The notes: generated by a model from the sequence alone, not told the origin. DNA of 64,000 bases from an uncultured Paracoccaceae bacterium (GCA_947503925.1 CANNFQ010000001.1:186001-250000), one strand, 5' to 3'; shown: positions 53,622 through 62,947, counted from the stretch's first letter. Numbers and translations are program-made.

Positions 53622-54077
53622 ATGCTTGATGATGTCGATCGCCAGATTTTGCGCCATTTGCAAGGCGATGCCGCGCTGACGATGCCGGAACTGGGTGATC
53701 GGGTTGGGCTGAGCGTGGCCCGGGTCACCCGCCGTGTTGACCGTTTGGTGGCGGATGGTGTGATCATCGGGCAGCAGTCGGTGATCAACTGGCATGTCCT
53801 GGGCTATACCGTGCATGTGTCGCTGCGGATCACGTTGGACAAGACAATCACCCGCGCCTTTGACGAGTTTTTGGCAGCGGCCCGTGAGGTGCCGGAAGTG
53901 TTGGAGATCCAGACCTTTTTGGGCCGGGTGGATGTCCGTCTGTCGTTGATCGCGCGTGATTTGACGGATTATCAACGCCTTTACCGCGAACAAATTCTAA
54001 CCTTGCCCCATATCGCGGACATCGAGGCGCTGATGGATGTCGCCAATGTCAAAACCGATATGGCGCTGCCGCTATGA
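53622..54077 (+). CDS. Lrp/AsnC family regulator, first of a tandem pair
   Basis: A 151-aa protein with N-terminal HTH (LDDVDRQILRHLQGDAALTM, then SVARVTRRVDRLVADGV) and C-terminal RAM domain (VSLRITLDKTITRAFDEFLA). The ATG at 53622 is the family start; the longer frame to 53586 reads through AT-rich DNA. The stop overlaps the next Lrp-type start by 4 bases (ATGA), so the two proteins are co-made and may form mixed oligomers. Divergent from ilvC. Confidence 0.9.
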   Translation: MLDDVDRQILRHLQGDAALTMPELGDRVGLSVARVTRRVDRLVADGVIIGQQSVINWHVLGYTVHVSLRITLDKTITRAFDEFLAAAREVPEVLEIQTFLGRVDVRLSLIARDLTDYQRLYREQILTLPHIADIEALMDVANVKTDMALPL

Positions 54078-54526
54078 CGCTAGACGCGTTTGATCGGCGT
54101 ATTTTATTGGCCCTACAGCGCGACGCAGCGCTGCCAACGACCCAATTGGCGTCACGGTTGGGGCTGAGCCAACCCGCCACTTGGCGCCGCATCCGCAAAT
54201 TACAGCAGGCAGGCATTTTGGTTGGGCGGCAGATTTGCCTGAATGCGGAGAAGGTCGGGTTTGGCGTGACGGTGTTTTTGGGCGTGAAACTGGCAACCAA
54301 GGGCCGTGTCAGTCTTGAGGATTTTGAACGGGCCATCGGCGCAATCCCGGAAGTGCAGACCGTGGATCATGTGCTGGGGCTTTATGATTATCGGTTGCGG
54401 GTTGTTGCGCGTGATCTGGCGGATTTTGAACGGGTGTTGCGGCGGCGGATCATGACCTTGCCCGGGGTGGGTGATGTGGAGGCGAATGTGCTACTGAGTG
54501 AAGAGCGTCGCCCGGGCCCGATTTAA
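54074..54526 (+). CDS. Lrp/AsnC family regulator, second of a tandem pair
   Basis: A 150-aa paralogue of its neighbour with HTH LDAFDRRILLALQRDAALPT and SQPATWRRIRKLQQAGI, plus a RAM domain (VTVFLGVKLATKGRVSLEDF, VQTVDHVLGLYDYRLRVVAR). The two differ enough to bind different ligands or sites. Coupled by ATGA overlap. The pair probably controls ilvC or another amino acid gene. Confidence 0.9.
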   Translation: MTLDAFDRRILLALQRDAALPTTQLASRLGLSQPATWRRIRKLQQAGILVGRQICLNAEKVGFGVTVFLGVKLATKGRVSLEDFERAIGAIPEVQTVDHVLGLYDYRLRVVARDLADFERVLRRRIMTLPGVGDVEANVLLSEERRPGPI

Positions 54527-54586
54527 CCGGATCGTAAGCGGAAACAACTAACCTGTGCTGGCATAGTGGCATGGGAGCCTGGAATA

Positions 54587-55318
54587 TTGCGCCTGACCAA
54601 CCGGTTATCCATCGGCATCTTTACTCTTGCTATCACTCTCTTTGCGATTGGGATGGCGAGCGGGCTGGAATATGTCTTTTACCCTGAAGAATACGCGACG
54701 ACGGCGCCTGGCAAGAAAACCATCATCGTGTCGGCGATTGCGGTCCCGACCGCCTGGGTCGTAGGCGAGATGATACGTAAAAACCACCTGCTAACCCAAG
54801 AGCTGTATCGTTTGGTCAATCATGACCGGTTGACGAATGTAGCGACACGCGCGTTTTTCTTTACCAAGATGCAGGAAGCACCGGACGCTTATGGTGTTTC
54901 GCTAATGGTGGATATCGATAATTTCAAGAAGATCAATGACACTTACGGCCATCTGACCGGCGATGCCGTCATTCATTATGTTGCAACCCAACTGTCGAAA
55001 ATGGTCCGCGCCAATGACATCGTTTGTCGCTTTGGCGGCGAAGAGTTCATCGTGTTTCTTTACGATCAGGATTGTGCCGGAGGTGAGGAGGTTGCCGAAC
55101 GTATGCGCAAGGCGATTGCGATGGACCCGGTCTATTTTCAGGATCATGCGGTTTCTGTCACCGTATCCATAGGCGGATCGCTCAAGGAGCGTCTAAATGA
55201 TGTGACCGAAGCCATCCAACGTGCCGACGATGCGCTCTATCGTGCCAAATCAGCCGGGCGGAACCGCATTGTTTTTGCCTATGAAGGTGCAGAACAGCGC
55301 CATGTTCCGGCAGCGTAA
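54587..55318 (+). CDS. Membrane-bound GGDEF domain protein (probable diguanylate cyclase)
   Basis: Synthesises c-di-GMP from GTP if active. Two N-terminal membrane helices (LSIGIFTLAITLFAIGMASG and TIIVSAIAVPTAWVVGEMI), then a GGDEF domain with the active-site motif FGGEEFIVF and VDIDNFKKINDTYGHLTGD. The TTG at 54587 is preferred because GGGAG lies 9 bases upstream; a GTG at 54566 would add 7 residues without a good site. No inhibitory RxxD motif is obvious before the active site. It is about 60 bp after the tandem Lrp genes on the same strand. Confidence 0.88.
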   Translation: MRLTNRLSIGIFTLAITLFAIGMASGLEYVFYPEEYATTAPGKKTIIVSAIAVPTAWVVGEMIRKNHLLTQELYRLVNHDRLTNVATRAFFFTKMQEAPDAYGVSLMVDIDNFKKINDTYGHLTGDAVIHYVATQLSKMVRANDIVCRFGGEEFIVFLYDQDCAGGEEVAERMRKAIAMDPVYFQDHAVSVTVSIGGSLKERLNDVTEAIQRADDALYRAKSAGRNRIVFAYEGAEQRHVPAA

Positions 55319-55401
55319 TAGCGGCGCGGTATACCAAAATAGGCTTTGCCTTCCACTTGCGCGCAGACTAGCCATAATCATCAACGCAAGTAGGTGAGGC
55401 A

Positions 55402-56532
55402 ATGATGGACGGCGCAACAAAGCAAGTAGACCCTGATGGGCTGTTGGAGTTTTCGGTGGTCTTTACGGACCGTTCCCTGAACCACATGTCAAAGGCGTTT
55501 CAAACCGTCATGACAGATATCTCGGCCATGTTGAAAGGTGTTTATCATGCTGATCACGTGGCCCTGATCCCCGGTGGGGGCACCTATGGGATGGAGGCCG
55601 TGGCCCGCCAGTTCGGCAACGGAGCGCATGCATTTATTGTGCGCAATGGTTGGTTTTCCTATCGTTGGAGCCAGATTTTTGATGCGGGGAACTTCGCCGC
55701 AAAAACCACGGTGATGAAAGCGCGGCAGGCCGGCAATGATACGCGGGCGCCGTTTGCACCGGCCCCGATCGAGGATGTTACCGCCGCAATCCGTGAGGCA
55801 CGGCCAGACGTGGTTTTTGCCCCGCATGTGGAAACCTCTGCCGGGATTATTTTGCCTGATGACTACCTGACCGCGCTTGCCGCTGCGGCCCATGATGTGG
55901 GTGCGTTGATGGTGCTGGATTGCATCGCATCGGGCTGCGCCTGGGTCGATATGAAGGCAACCGGCGTTGATGTGCTGATCTCGGCCCCCCAAAAGGGCTG
56001 GTCATCGACCCCTTGTGCAGGCCTTGTGATGATGTCGCAGCGGGCGGTAGACCGGATGGCGGATACGACGGCCAATTCCTTTGCCGTCGATCTGAAGAAA
56101 TGGCACAGCATTATGCAAGCCTATGAAAATGGCGGTCATGCTTATCATGCGACGATGCCGACTGATGGGTTGCGCGCCTTTCGTGACACGATGATGGAAA
56201 GCCGTGCGTTCGGTTTTGAAGAACTGAAAGCGGCGCAATGGGCCTTGGGCAATGCCGTGCGTCAGGTGTTGGCGGATAAAGGTATGCGTTCGGTTGCCGC
56301 ACCGGGGTTCGGGGCGCCGGGTGTTGTCGTCAGCTATACGGATGACCCGGATGTCCAGAACGGGTCGAAATTTGCTGCCGAAGGGATGCAGATTGCCGCA
56401 GGTGTGCCGTTGCAATGCGACGAGCCTGATGATTTCCGAACGTTCCGGCTGGGGCTTTTCGGACTTGATAAGCTTTACGATGTGGATGCCACGCTGGGCC
56501 GGTTGGTGCCGGTGCTGGAACGGGTGCTTTAG
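55402..56532 (+). CDS. Class V aminotransferase (alanine/serine-glyoxylate type)
   Basis: A 376-aa PLP enzyme. Motifs: VALIPGGGTYGMEAVARQFG, APHVETSAGIIL, GALMVLDCIASGCAW (Asp and cofactor contact), and the Schiff-base lysine in ISAPQKGWSSTPCAG. It resembles alanine-, serine- or aspartate-glyoxylate/phosphoserine-type aminotransferases; substrate cannot be decided. The first ~25 residues are more variable. It stands alone between the GGDEF gene and the convergent UbiH-type gene. Confidence 0.88.
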   Translation: MMDGATKQVDPDGLLEFSVVFTDRSLNHMSKAFQTVMTDISAMLKGVYHADHVALIPGGGTYGMEAVARQFGNGAHAFIVRNGWFSYRWSQIFDAGNFAAKTTVMKARQAGNDTRAPFAPAPIEDVTAAIREARPDVVFAPHVETSAGIILPDDYLTALAAAAHDVGALMVLDCIASGCAWVDMKATGVDVLISAPQKGWSSTPCAGLVMMSQRAVDRMADTTANSFAVDLKKWHSIMQAYENGGHAYHATMPTDGLRAFRDTMMESRAFGFEELKAAQWALGNAVRQVLADKGMRSVAAPGFGAPGVVVSYTDDPDVQNGSKFAAEGMQIAAGVPLQCDEPDDFRTFRLGLFGLDKLYDVDATLGRLVPVLERVL

Positions 56533-56551
56533 GCGATCGTGAGATCGCGGC

Positions 56552-57742
56552 TTAACGCGCGCCTAATCCCAATTCCATCAGCGTGCGCCGGACCGGAGCA
56601 AGACCGTACAGCATCTGGATTCCTTTGGCGCGTAATTCCTGTGCCATGGTCCCACCCGCGATGGAAGCCCGGTTCAAGGCGTCAATGCCTGCGATTCGCA
56701 GTTGAATATCCGGGTGTCGGCTGCGCGCATAGCTATCCAGCATCCGCTGCCCGCCAAGTGCGTCGGGCGTATTTTTGGCAAGGTCAAGCAGACAGGCCAG
56801 ATCCTTCAGCGACATGTTCAACCCTTGTGCCCCTATAGGGGGCATCACATGGGCGGCCTCGGCGATAAGCGCGGTGCGTGGACCGGTGAGGCGATCGGCG
56901 ATCTGGCTAATGATCGGCCAACTGGTGCGGCGGCTGACCAGTTTTAGCGGACCATAAAGGAATGCGGAACGTTGGTTTGCCGCTGTTTCAAACGCATCCT
57001 GCGGCATGTCGCCCAGATTTTGCACCGCTGCACCCTTGTCCATCCAGACAACGGCAGAGCAGGGTTTGCCGTCATGATCGGGCAGGGGAACCAATGTGAA
57101 CGGGCCGCCGGATTGATGAATCTCGGTCGAGACATTGTCATGCGGCGCATCATGGGTGACTGCAAATGTCAGTGCCCTTTGTCCGTAGCGTATCGTTTTA
57201 ACCTCGATACCTGCGGCTTGCCTGACTTGCGATGCCCGCCCATCTGCGCCGATCACCAGTTTGGCGGCCAGTTGGCTGCCATCCGACAATGTCACTATCG
57301 CCTCATCGGTGCGGACCAGCATGCGAGAAAACCCAGTGCCGGGTCTGAAGTCCACATTGGGCAGTTCGTCCAGACGCGCGACCATTTCACGGCGCAGCAG
57401 CCAATTTGGTAGGTTCCAGCCAAAGGGACTTTCCGAAATGTCGGCAGCGTCGAAATCGCGGGTGATATGCGGAGTTACGGCGGCATCCACGATGCGCATG
57501 ATCTGCAAGGGTGCTGCATACGGTGCAAGCCTGTCCCATAGCCCTGCCGCGTCAAGAAACGCCCGGGCGGGTTGCAGAAATGCGGTGGTGCGCAGGTCAG
57601 ATCCGTCAGCGTCGCGGCTGGTAACGGGTGGTGTCGGATCAACGATAGTGACGTCGAAACCTGCGGCGCCAAAGGCGGCTGCGGCGGTCAGTCCAGCGAC
57701 CCCGCCGCCTGCGACGCAGATATCGGTGTTTTTACGTTTCAT
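56552..57742 (-). CDS. UbiH/UbiF/COQ6-family FAD-dependent hydroxylase
   Basis: A 396-aa flavoprotein monooxygenase, probably hydroxylating the aromatic ring of a ubiquinone precursor. The FAD-binding DICVAGGGVAGLTAAAAFG is at the N-terminus, the DG motif KLVIGADGRASQVR in the middle, and the second FAD contact is TALIAEAAHVMPPIGAQGLN, with AEAAH replacing the usual GDAAH. Which hydroxylation position it serves cannot be told. Convergent with the aminotransferase gene. Confidence 0.88.
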   Translation of the reverse strand: MKRKNTDICVAGGGVAGLTAAAAFGAAGFDVTIVDPTPPVTSRDADGSDLRTTAFLQPARAFLDAAGLWDRLAPYAAPLQIMRIVDAAVTPHITRDFDAADISESPFGWNLPNWLLRREMVARLDELPNVDFRPGTGFSRMLVRTDEAIVTLSDGSQLAAKLVIGADGRASQVRQAAGIEVKTIRYGQRALTFAVTHDAPHDNVSTEIHQSGGPFTLVPLPDHDGKPCSAVVWMDKGAAVQNLGDMPQDAFETAANQRSAFLYGPLKLVSRRTSWPIISQIADRLTGPRTALIAEAAHVMPPIGAQGLNMSLKDLACLLDLAKNTPDALGGQRMLDSYARSRHPDIQLRIAGIDALNRASIAGGTMAQELRAKGIQMLYGLAPVRRTLMELGLGAR

Positions 57743-57780
57743 GCCCCCGACATAATGCGTCGCGCCCGGCGCGGAAAGGG

Positions 57781-58428
57781 TCAGCCGGTCAACTGCGACA
57801 AGAAGCCGGGCAAGTCATCGGTGTGATGGTGAATATGATCGGCCGCATCCGGGGTGGCATGCACGTGGACGGTTCGCATACCCATCGCGTGGGGAACGGC
57901 CAGATTGCGCGCCTCATCCTCGAACATTGCACCTTTTGCAGTGATCACGCCGTCTTTTGCAAAAACTGTGGCAAAGGCTTCATGTGTCGGTTTTGGTTTG
58001 AAATCAGCATGTTCCACCCCATAAACTGCATCGAAGGCGCCTGTGAGGCCACGCGCTGCCAAAACCCGCTTGGCATGGTTTTCCGACCCGTTTGTGTACA
58101 CAATCCGGCGGCCCGGCAAGGCGTTTATCGCGGTGATCAGTTGCGGGTCCTGTTCCAGATGAGAGATGTCGATATCATGCACATCGGCCAGAAAATGCTG
58201 CGGGTCCACGTCATGATGTTCGATCAACCCAATGAGTGTGGAGCCGTAATGATCCCAGTAGTCAGCGCAAAGCCTGAGCGCGCGATCACGGTCAAGCCCT
58301 GTGAGCCGTGCGACATATGCGGAAAAACGGGCATCCATGCGGCCGAACAGATCTGCGGATGGGGGATAAAGCGTGTTGTCGAGGTCAAAGACCCAAGTGT
58401 CGACATGTGTGAAATATCTCGCAACCAT
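57781..58428 (-). CDS. HAD-family pyrimidine 5'-nucleotidase
   Basis: A 215-aa phosphatase. HAD motif I is WVFDLDNTLYPPSADLF, motif II IVYTNGSENHAKRVL, motif III Lys in DFKPKPTHEAF and motif IV GAMFEDEARNLAVPHAMGM. The WVFDLDNTLYP start and length are typical of the SDT1/PHM8-like pyrimidine 5'-nucleotidase group of alphaproteobacteria. It is transcribed away from the GntR gene, in the same direction as the UbiH-type gene ~40 bp downstream. Confidence 0.9.
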   Translation of the reverse strand: MVARYFTHVDTWVFDLDNTLYPPSADLFGRMDARFSAYVARLTGLDRDRALRLCADYWDHYGSTLIGLIEHHDVDPQHFLADVHDIDISHLEQDPQLITAINALPGRRIVYTNGSENHAKRVLAARGLTGAFDAVYGVEHADFKPKPTHEAFATVFAKDGVITAKGAMFEDEARNLAVPHAMGMRTVHVHATPDAADHIHHHTDDLPGFLSQLTG

Positions 58429-58531
58429 GACCCTTACCTAGGATGGTGCCGTTATCTGCGCAATTGCTTTGACTTGATTGCCGATGCGGGGCGGGCGTAT
58501 GATTGCAGTCATTAGGAAAGGTCCCTTGTCG

Positions 58532-59185
58532 ATGCATGATCCGCGCCCATCCCAAAAGGATGCATATGTTCTGATCCTCGAAGCGATTGACAGCCATGTC
58601 TACAAACCCGGTGACCGGCTGGTGGAAAGTGAATTGGCAGACCGGTTCGGGGTGTCCCGCACCCCCATTCGCGAGGCGTTGCAACGGCTTGAGACGCAAT
58701 CGCTGCTGACACGCGATGGCCGGTCATTGATCGTGGCCTCGCTGGATCATTCGCAATTGTCGGAGCTTTATGCCGTTCGCAGTGAGCTGGAAGGGCTTGC
58801 TGCCCGGTTGGCCGCCCGTCACGCGGCCCCTGAAGAGGTCAAAGTGTTGCGCGACATGCTGGAGGATGACAAGAAACTGGTTGGCGACCCGCAGGCGCTT
58901 AGCCGCGCCAATCGCCGGTTTCACAAACAGATCCATCTTGCCTCGCATAATCGGTTTCTGGTGCAGCAGCTTGATTTGGTGCATCGATCCATGGCGTTGA
59001 TGGCGACAACCTCGCTTGCGGCTGAAGGTCGGACCGAAGGCACGTTGGAAGAACATGCGCGGATCGTTGAGGCCATCGAGGCCGGTGATGGCGATGCGGC
59101 AGATCAGGCCCTGCGCGAACATATTTCCAAGGCCTTTGTCACCCGATTGAAACTGGATGCGGAGGCGGTAGAGGCGGCGGAGTGA
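58532..59185 (+). CDS. GntR (FadR-type) transcriptional regulator
   Basis: A 217-aa regulator. The winged HTH is DAYVLILEAIDSHVYKPGDR followed by ESELADRFGVSRTPIREALQ; the all-helical FCD domain has RRFHKQIHLASHNRFLVQQL and EEHARIVEAIEAGDGDAADQ. The ATG at 58532 fits the family better than upstream frames at 58478. The FCD domain binds organic acids in characterised members. Targets are not obvious; its 3' end overlaps the convergent glycosyltransferase gene by 47 bp. Confidence 0.92.
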   Translation: MHDPRPSQKDAYVLILEAIDSHVYKPGDRLVESELADRFGVSRTPIREALQRLETQSLLTRDGRSLIVASLDHSQLSELYAVRSELEGLAARLAARHAAPEEVKVLRDMLEDDKKLVGDPQALSRANRRFHKQIHLASHNRFLVQQLDLVHRSMALMATTSLAAEGRTEGTLEEHARIVEAIEAGDGDAADQALREHISKAFVTRLKLDAEAVEAAE

Positions 59186-61052
59186 TCCGCGCTTGCCATT
59201 CATCCGGCAACAGTACCCCATGCGCCGTCTTGTCCCAGTAGAACGGTTTCCAGGCCAGCTCGACCAACCCCTTATAGGCGGCCAATGCGGCAAGCGGGAA
59301 ATAGAATTGCAGCGTGACCGCCCATTTGATCAGCCATGATTTGCCCGCCTTTCGGACACCGGCGGCGGCAACGGCCAGCCCGACAAGTTCCGATGTCACA
59401 AAAAGCCCGGCAAGCAACCAGAATGCCCACGGTGCGATCAAGTCGCTGAGCGGGTGTTCTATCCCCAAAGGTAGCAGCCAGAATGTCCAAAGAACGGGTG
59501 CCAGTGCAAATTGCGACAATGTGCCAAGAAACAGCAATTGCATACCGAAAAACCGTTTCGCCCCCAGATCACGCCAAAGCTGGACCGGATCGCGCATGTG
59601 AACCCCATAGGTGATGGCGTAACCCTTTAACCAGCGGGAACGTTGTTTGACCCATGTCCATGGTCGCCCGTTCGCCTCTTCCTCGGTTACAGTATTGATC
59701 AGCTCGGTTCGGTAGCCATAGCGCGCCAGGCGCACGCCCAGATCTGCATCTTCGGTGACGTTATGTGCGTCCCACCCGCCAAGTTTTTCCAGCACGTCCC
59801 GGCGGAAAAACAGGGTTGTGCCGCCCAAGGGGATGACCAGTCCAAGGGTCTGAAAGCCGGGAAGGATCACCCGAAACCAGCCCGCATATTCGATGGTAAA
59901 ACAGCGTGTCAGCCAGTTTGAGTCCGCGTTATAGTAATCCAAAATGCCTTGTAAACAAACGGTTTTCTGGCCACTATTTGCAAATCCATTTGCGATCACC
60001 CGCAGTTGATCCGGGGCAGGGGCATCTTCGGCATCCCAGATGCCGATGATGCTGCCGCGCGCAAATTCCAACGCGTAGTTCATCGCACGTGGCTTGGTCT
60101 TGATCGTGCCTTTCGGAACAATGATCGGCCGCATCCAGGTAGGTAGGATCGTGCGTCCCAGCGTCGCGCGGGTCGTCACATCATCGGCCTCCAGTATCAG
60201 GCAAACATCCAACAGCTCGCGCGGGTAATCCAGCGCCTTGAGCCGGGCCAGCAGATGCTCTGCAATTGCTGTTTCATTGTAAAGCGGCACCAGCATCGTG
60301 ATGACCGGCAGCCGCGACAGGACTACTGCCTTCTTGGGTTTCGGTGGTTTGCGCCAATTGGTGATGGCTGCAGTCGCCCGCAGTGCGGTATTCAGCAGCA
60401 GGACAATGATCGCCCAACCCGTGAGCACCGCAAAGAAGATCTGCGGTGACAGATAGGCCATAATAGCCCCGGTGGAGAGGGCGGCGATCCCCAACCAACC
60501 GGCATAGGAGGCATTCCAGTTGCGGCAGCTTTCGTTGGGTTTGACCCGGGCTTCGGCAGTGGACGCCATCCGACGCCCGAACATAAAGCTGATCGTGCGC
60601 GCAAGCTGATCCTCTGTCGTGACAGCCATGCGGACCGGGCCAAAGATAGATTCCAGTTCATCGCGTTGATTGTCGAACTGGTCGGGCCTTGCCGTTAGGA
60701 TAATTGTTGTCCCACCGATTTCGCGCCATGGCAGCAAGGCCTGCCGCAAGCATCGTTCCGGGCCGTAGGTCATCAACAGGTCACGGTCGGGCGCATCTTC
60801 GACCGGGTTGATCAGCTGCGCACCCGCATCGGTGGCAAAGATATCCGCAATCGATAGCTGAGAAACGCCATAGCTGCGCATATAAGTATCTGCGAGCCGC
60901 GACCCGCGTTGCATTGCTGTCGCCTCTGCAGTGCTGGCATCTTCGTAGGAAATAAGGGAACGTTTCATCAATTGGCGGCTCAGCACATCTTGCGGTGCGC
61001 CATGTGCTTCTTCGTGATCTACGCCTTGTTTACGTTGACTAAAATGAAACAT
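59139..61052 (-). CDS. Membrane glycosyltransferase family 2 with N-terminal GspE_N-like domain
   Basis: A 637-aa processive-type GT2 enzyme from ATG 61052, with GAGGG upstream. Residues ~50-160 (YGVSQLSIADIFATDAGAQL, GPERCLRQALLPWREIGGTT) resemble the MshEN/GspE N-terminal domain that binds c-di-GMP in related proteins. Two membrane helices follow (~175-220). The catalytic domain carries PVITMLVPLYNETAIAEHLL, ILEADDVTT, IIGIWDAEDAPAPDQL, VTEDADLGVRLARYG and KQRSRWLKGY (Q/RxxRW). C-terminal helices end in a proline-rich tail. It probably makes an exported polysaccharide; the sugar is unknown. An iron-response-like palindrome lies upstream. Confidence 0.88.
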   Translation of the reverse strand: MFHFSQRKQGVDHEEAHGAPQDVLSRQLMKRSLISYEDASTAEATAMQRGSRLADTYMRSYGVSQLSIADIFATDAGAQLINPVEDAPDRDLLMTYGPERCLRQALLPWREIGGTTIILTARPDQFDNQRDELESIFGPVRMAVTTEDQLARTISFMFGRRMASTAEARVKPNESCRNWNASYAGWLGIAALSTGAIMAYLSPQIFFAVLTGWAIIVLLLNTALRATAAITNWRKPPKPKKAVVLSRLPVITMLVPLYNETAIAEHLLARLKALDYPRELLDVCLILEADDVTTRATLGRTILPTWMRPIIVPKGTIKTKPRAMNYALEFARGSIIGIWDAEDAPAPDQLRVIANGFANSGQKTVCLQGILDYYNADSNWLTRCFTIEYAGWFRVILPGFQTLGLVIPLGGTTLFFRRDVLEKLGGWDAHNVTEDADLGVRLARYGYRTELINTVTEEEANGRPWTWVKQRSRWLKGYAITYGVHMRDPVQLWRDLGAKRFFGMQLLFLGTLSQFALAPVLWTFWLLPLGIEHPLSDLIAPWAFWLLAGLFVTSELVGLAVAAAGVRKAGKSWLIKWAVTLQFYFPLAALAAYKGLVELAWKPFYWDKTAHGVLLPDEWQARITPPPLPPPHPVSIG

Positions 61053-61108
61053 TGCACCCTCAACACGCCCCTTCAAGAGCATGCAGTAACAGGGTTAATG
61101 ATCAGTTA

Positions 61109-61119
61109 AGAATGATTCT
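61109..61119. promoter_or_regulatory. Palindrome AGAAT-G-ATTCT upstream of the glycosyltransferase gene
   Basis: Perfect 5-bp arms around one G, within TTAAGAATGATTCTCAA. It resembles iron-response boxes with AGAA-N3-TTCT (Irr/ICE- or Fur-like) of alphaproteobacteria. It lies 57 bp before the glycosyltransferase start and touches the carA stop codon. Confidence 0.3.
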
Positions 61120-62291
61120 CAACTAGGGGTTGCAACGCGCTCTCCCATAGCGTGTGAGAACCGTTCAAACAGGTAGTAGCTATCCTGCGGTCCCGGACTT
61201 GCCTCGGGGTGGTATTGCACGCTGAATACTGGCCTGTCAGCGACCCGAATGCCACAATTGCTGCCGTCAAACAGCGATATATGCGTTTCGATCACGCCGT
61301 CCGGCAGTGTCTGACTGTCCACGGTGAACCCGTGATTCATGGAGGTAATCTCTACCTTCCCGGTTTCCATATCCTTAACGGGGTGGTTCGCACCGTGATG
61401 CCCGTGGTTCATCTTGATCGTCTTTGCCCCAAGGGCCAGCGCCAGCATCTGATGCCCAAGGCAGATCCCGAAGACCGGAATGTCGCTATCCAGCACCGCC
61501 TTGATCATGGGCACAGCATATGCACCGGTTGCTGCCGGGTCACCCGGTCCGTTGGACAGGAATACGCCGTCAGGTTTATGGCTTAGAACTTGTTCCGCGG
61601 TGGCGGTGGCAGGCAGGACGGTGACATCGCAACCCGCGCTGGCCAGACAGCGCAGGATGTTGCGTTTCGCGCCGTAATCGATGGCCACAACCTTGTGCTT
61701 GGCGTCGGTCTGCGGCTGGTAGCCATCGGGCCAGGCCCACCGCATTTCATTCCACTGATAGGATTGGGCACATGTGACATCCTTGGCCAGATCAAGCCCT
61801 TCAAGCCCTTGGAAAGCCCGTGCTTTTTCAACCAGCGCTGCAATGTCGAAATTGCCATCCGGATCATGGGATAGGGCCACATGGGGTGCCCCTTGTTGCC
61901 GGATCGCCCGGGTCAGCCGCCTTGTGTCAACGCCACCCATGCCGATCCGGTTGCGCTTGGCCAGCCAGCTTGTCAGCTCATCGGTGGCGCGCCAGTTTGA
62001 TGCAAGCGTGGGATCCCATTTGACGACCATTCCCGCTGCAACGGGATCAGCTGTTTCATCATCTTCGGGGTTCACCCCGGTATTGCCGATATGCGGGAAT
62101 GTGAAGGTGACGATCTGCCCTGCATAGGACGGATCGGTCATGATTTCCTGATAGCCCGTCATCGCGGTGTTAAAACACAGTTCCGCGACTGTATCCCCTG
62201 TCGCCCCGAAGCCTATACCGTAAAAGACGCTGCCATCTGCAAGTGCCAGACATGCGGTGGGTTTTGCCGGTTTGCCCTGTGCCATAATCAT
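61119..62291 (-). CDS. carA: Carbamoyl-phosphate synthase small subunit
   Basis: Glutaminase subunit delivering ammonia for carbamoyl phosphate in arginine and pyrimidine synthesis. N-terminal domain: ALADGSVFYGIGFGATGDTV and MTGYQEIMTDPSYAGQIVTF, GVDTRRLTRAIR. Class I amidotransferase domain: nucleophile Cys277 in VFGICLGHQMLALALGAKT, with the His/Glu of SVQYHPEASPGP. 390 aa. ATG 62291 or the third codon ATG are both usable. carB is not in the window. Divergent from the YqeY-type gene. Confidence 0.97.
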   Translation of the reverse strand: MIMAQGKPAKPTACLALADGSVFYGIGFGATGDTVAELCFNTAMTGYQEIMTDPSYAGQIVTFTFPHIGNTGVNPEDDETADPVAAGMVVKWDPTLASNWRATDELTSWLAKRNRIGMGGVDTRRLTRAIRQQGAPHVALSHDPDGNFDIAALVEKARAFQGLEGLDLAKDVTCAQSYQWNEMRWAWPDGYQPQTDAKHKVVAIDYGAKRNILRCLASAGCDVTVLPATATAEQVLSHKPDGVFLSNGPGDPAATGAYAVPMIKAVLDSDIPVFGICLGHQMLALALGAKTIKMNHGHHGANHPVKDMETGKVEITSMNHGFTVDSQTLPDGVIETHISLFDGSNCGIRVADRPVFSVQYHPEASPGPQDSYYLFERFSHAMGERVATPS

Positions 62292-62459
62292 CCATCCCCT
62301 GCAGCCAAATTGGGCCGGGTTTACGGGGGCGGGCAGTCGGGGTCAAGGCCGGATTGCTGCCTTAGAAACAAGGGCTGACGCGACGCAAGCCTGCCTTGTC
62401 AGCCTTGCCGTTGCGCGCTAGGGTGCCGGTTCGTTTTACGGTCATGAACGGGAGTTTTC

Positions 62460-62921
62460 ATGGACATGCGCGACCGGGTCAATGCGGCCCTGAAGGAGGC
62501 GATGAAGTCGAAAGAGGCGGATCGTCTTTCCACATTGCGGCTGATCAATGCCGCCATCAAGGACAAGGATATCGCACTGCGCGGCTCTGCCGATGAAGAG
62601 GGCGGCGTTTCCAACGATGATGTGCTGGCGATTCTGGGACGGATGGTCAAGCAGCGTCAGGAAAGTGCGCGCGCCTATGAAGAGGGCGGCAGGCTGGAAT
62701 TGGCAGAGAAAGAACTGTCAGAAATCAAGGTGATAGAGGAGTTTCTGCCCAAGCAACTGACCGAGGACGAGGCCGAAGCTGCCGTCAGCGATGCAATTGC
62801 CGAAGTGGGTGCGACAAGCATCCGCGACATGGGTAAGGTGATGGCCGTTTTGAAGGGCAAATTCACTGGGCGGATGGATTTCGGCAAGGCTGGACCCATG
62901 GTTAAAGCGCGATTGGGTTAA
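62460..62921 (+). CDS. GatB/YqeY domain-containing protein
   Basis: A 153-aa protein with the YqeY fold, the tRNA-binding-like tail domain seen in GatB: DRVNAALKEAMKSKEADRLS, TLRLINAAIKDKDIALR, VIEEFLPKQLTEDEAEAAVS and KFTGRMDFGKAGPMVKARLG. In GatB it contacts tRNA; stand-alone YqeY function is uncertain. Its divergent position next to carA is common in alphaproteobacteria. Confidence 0.92.
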   Translation: MDMRDRVNAALKEAMKSKEADRLSTLRLINAAIKDKDIALRGSADEEGGVSNDDVLAILGRMVKQRQESARAYEEGGRLELAEKELSEIKVIEEFLPKQLTEDEAEAAVSDAIAEVGATSIRDMGKVMAVLKGKFTGRMDFGKAGPMVKARLG

Positions 62922-62947
62922 CGCGATATTTCCGGTCAGGAATTGCT

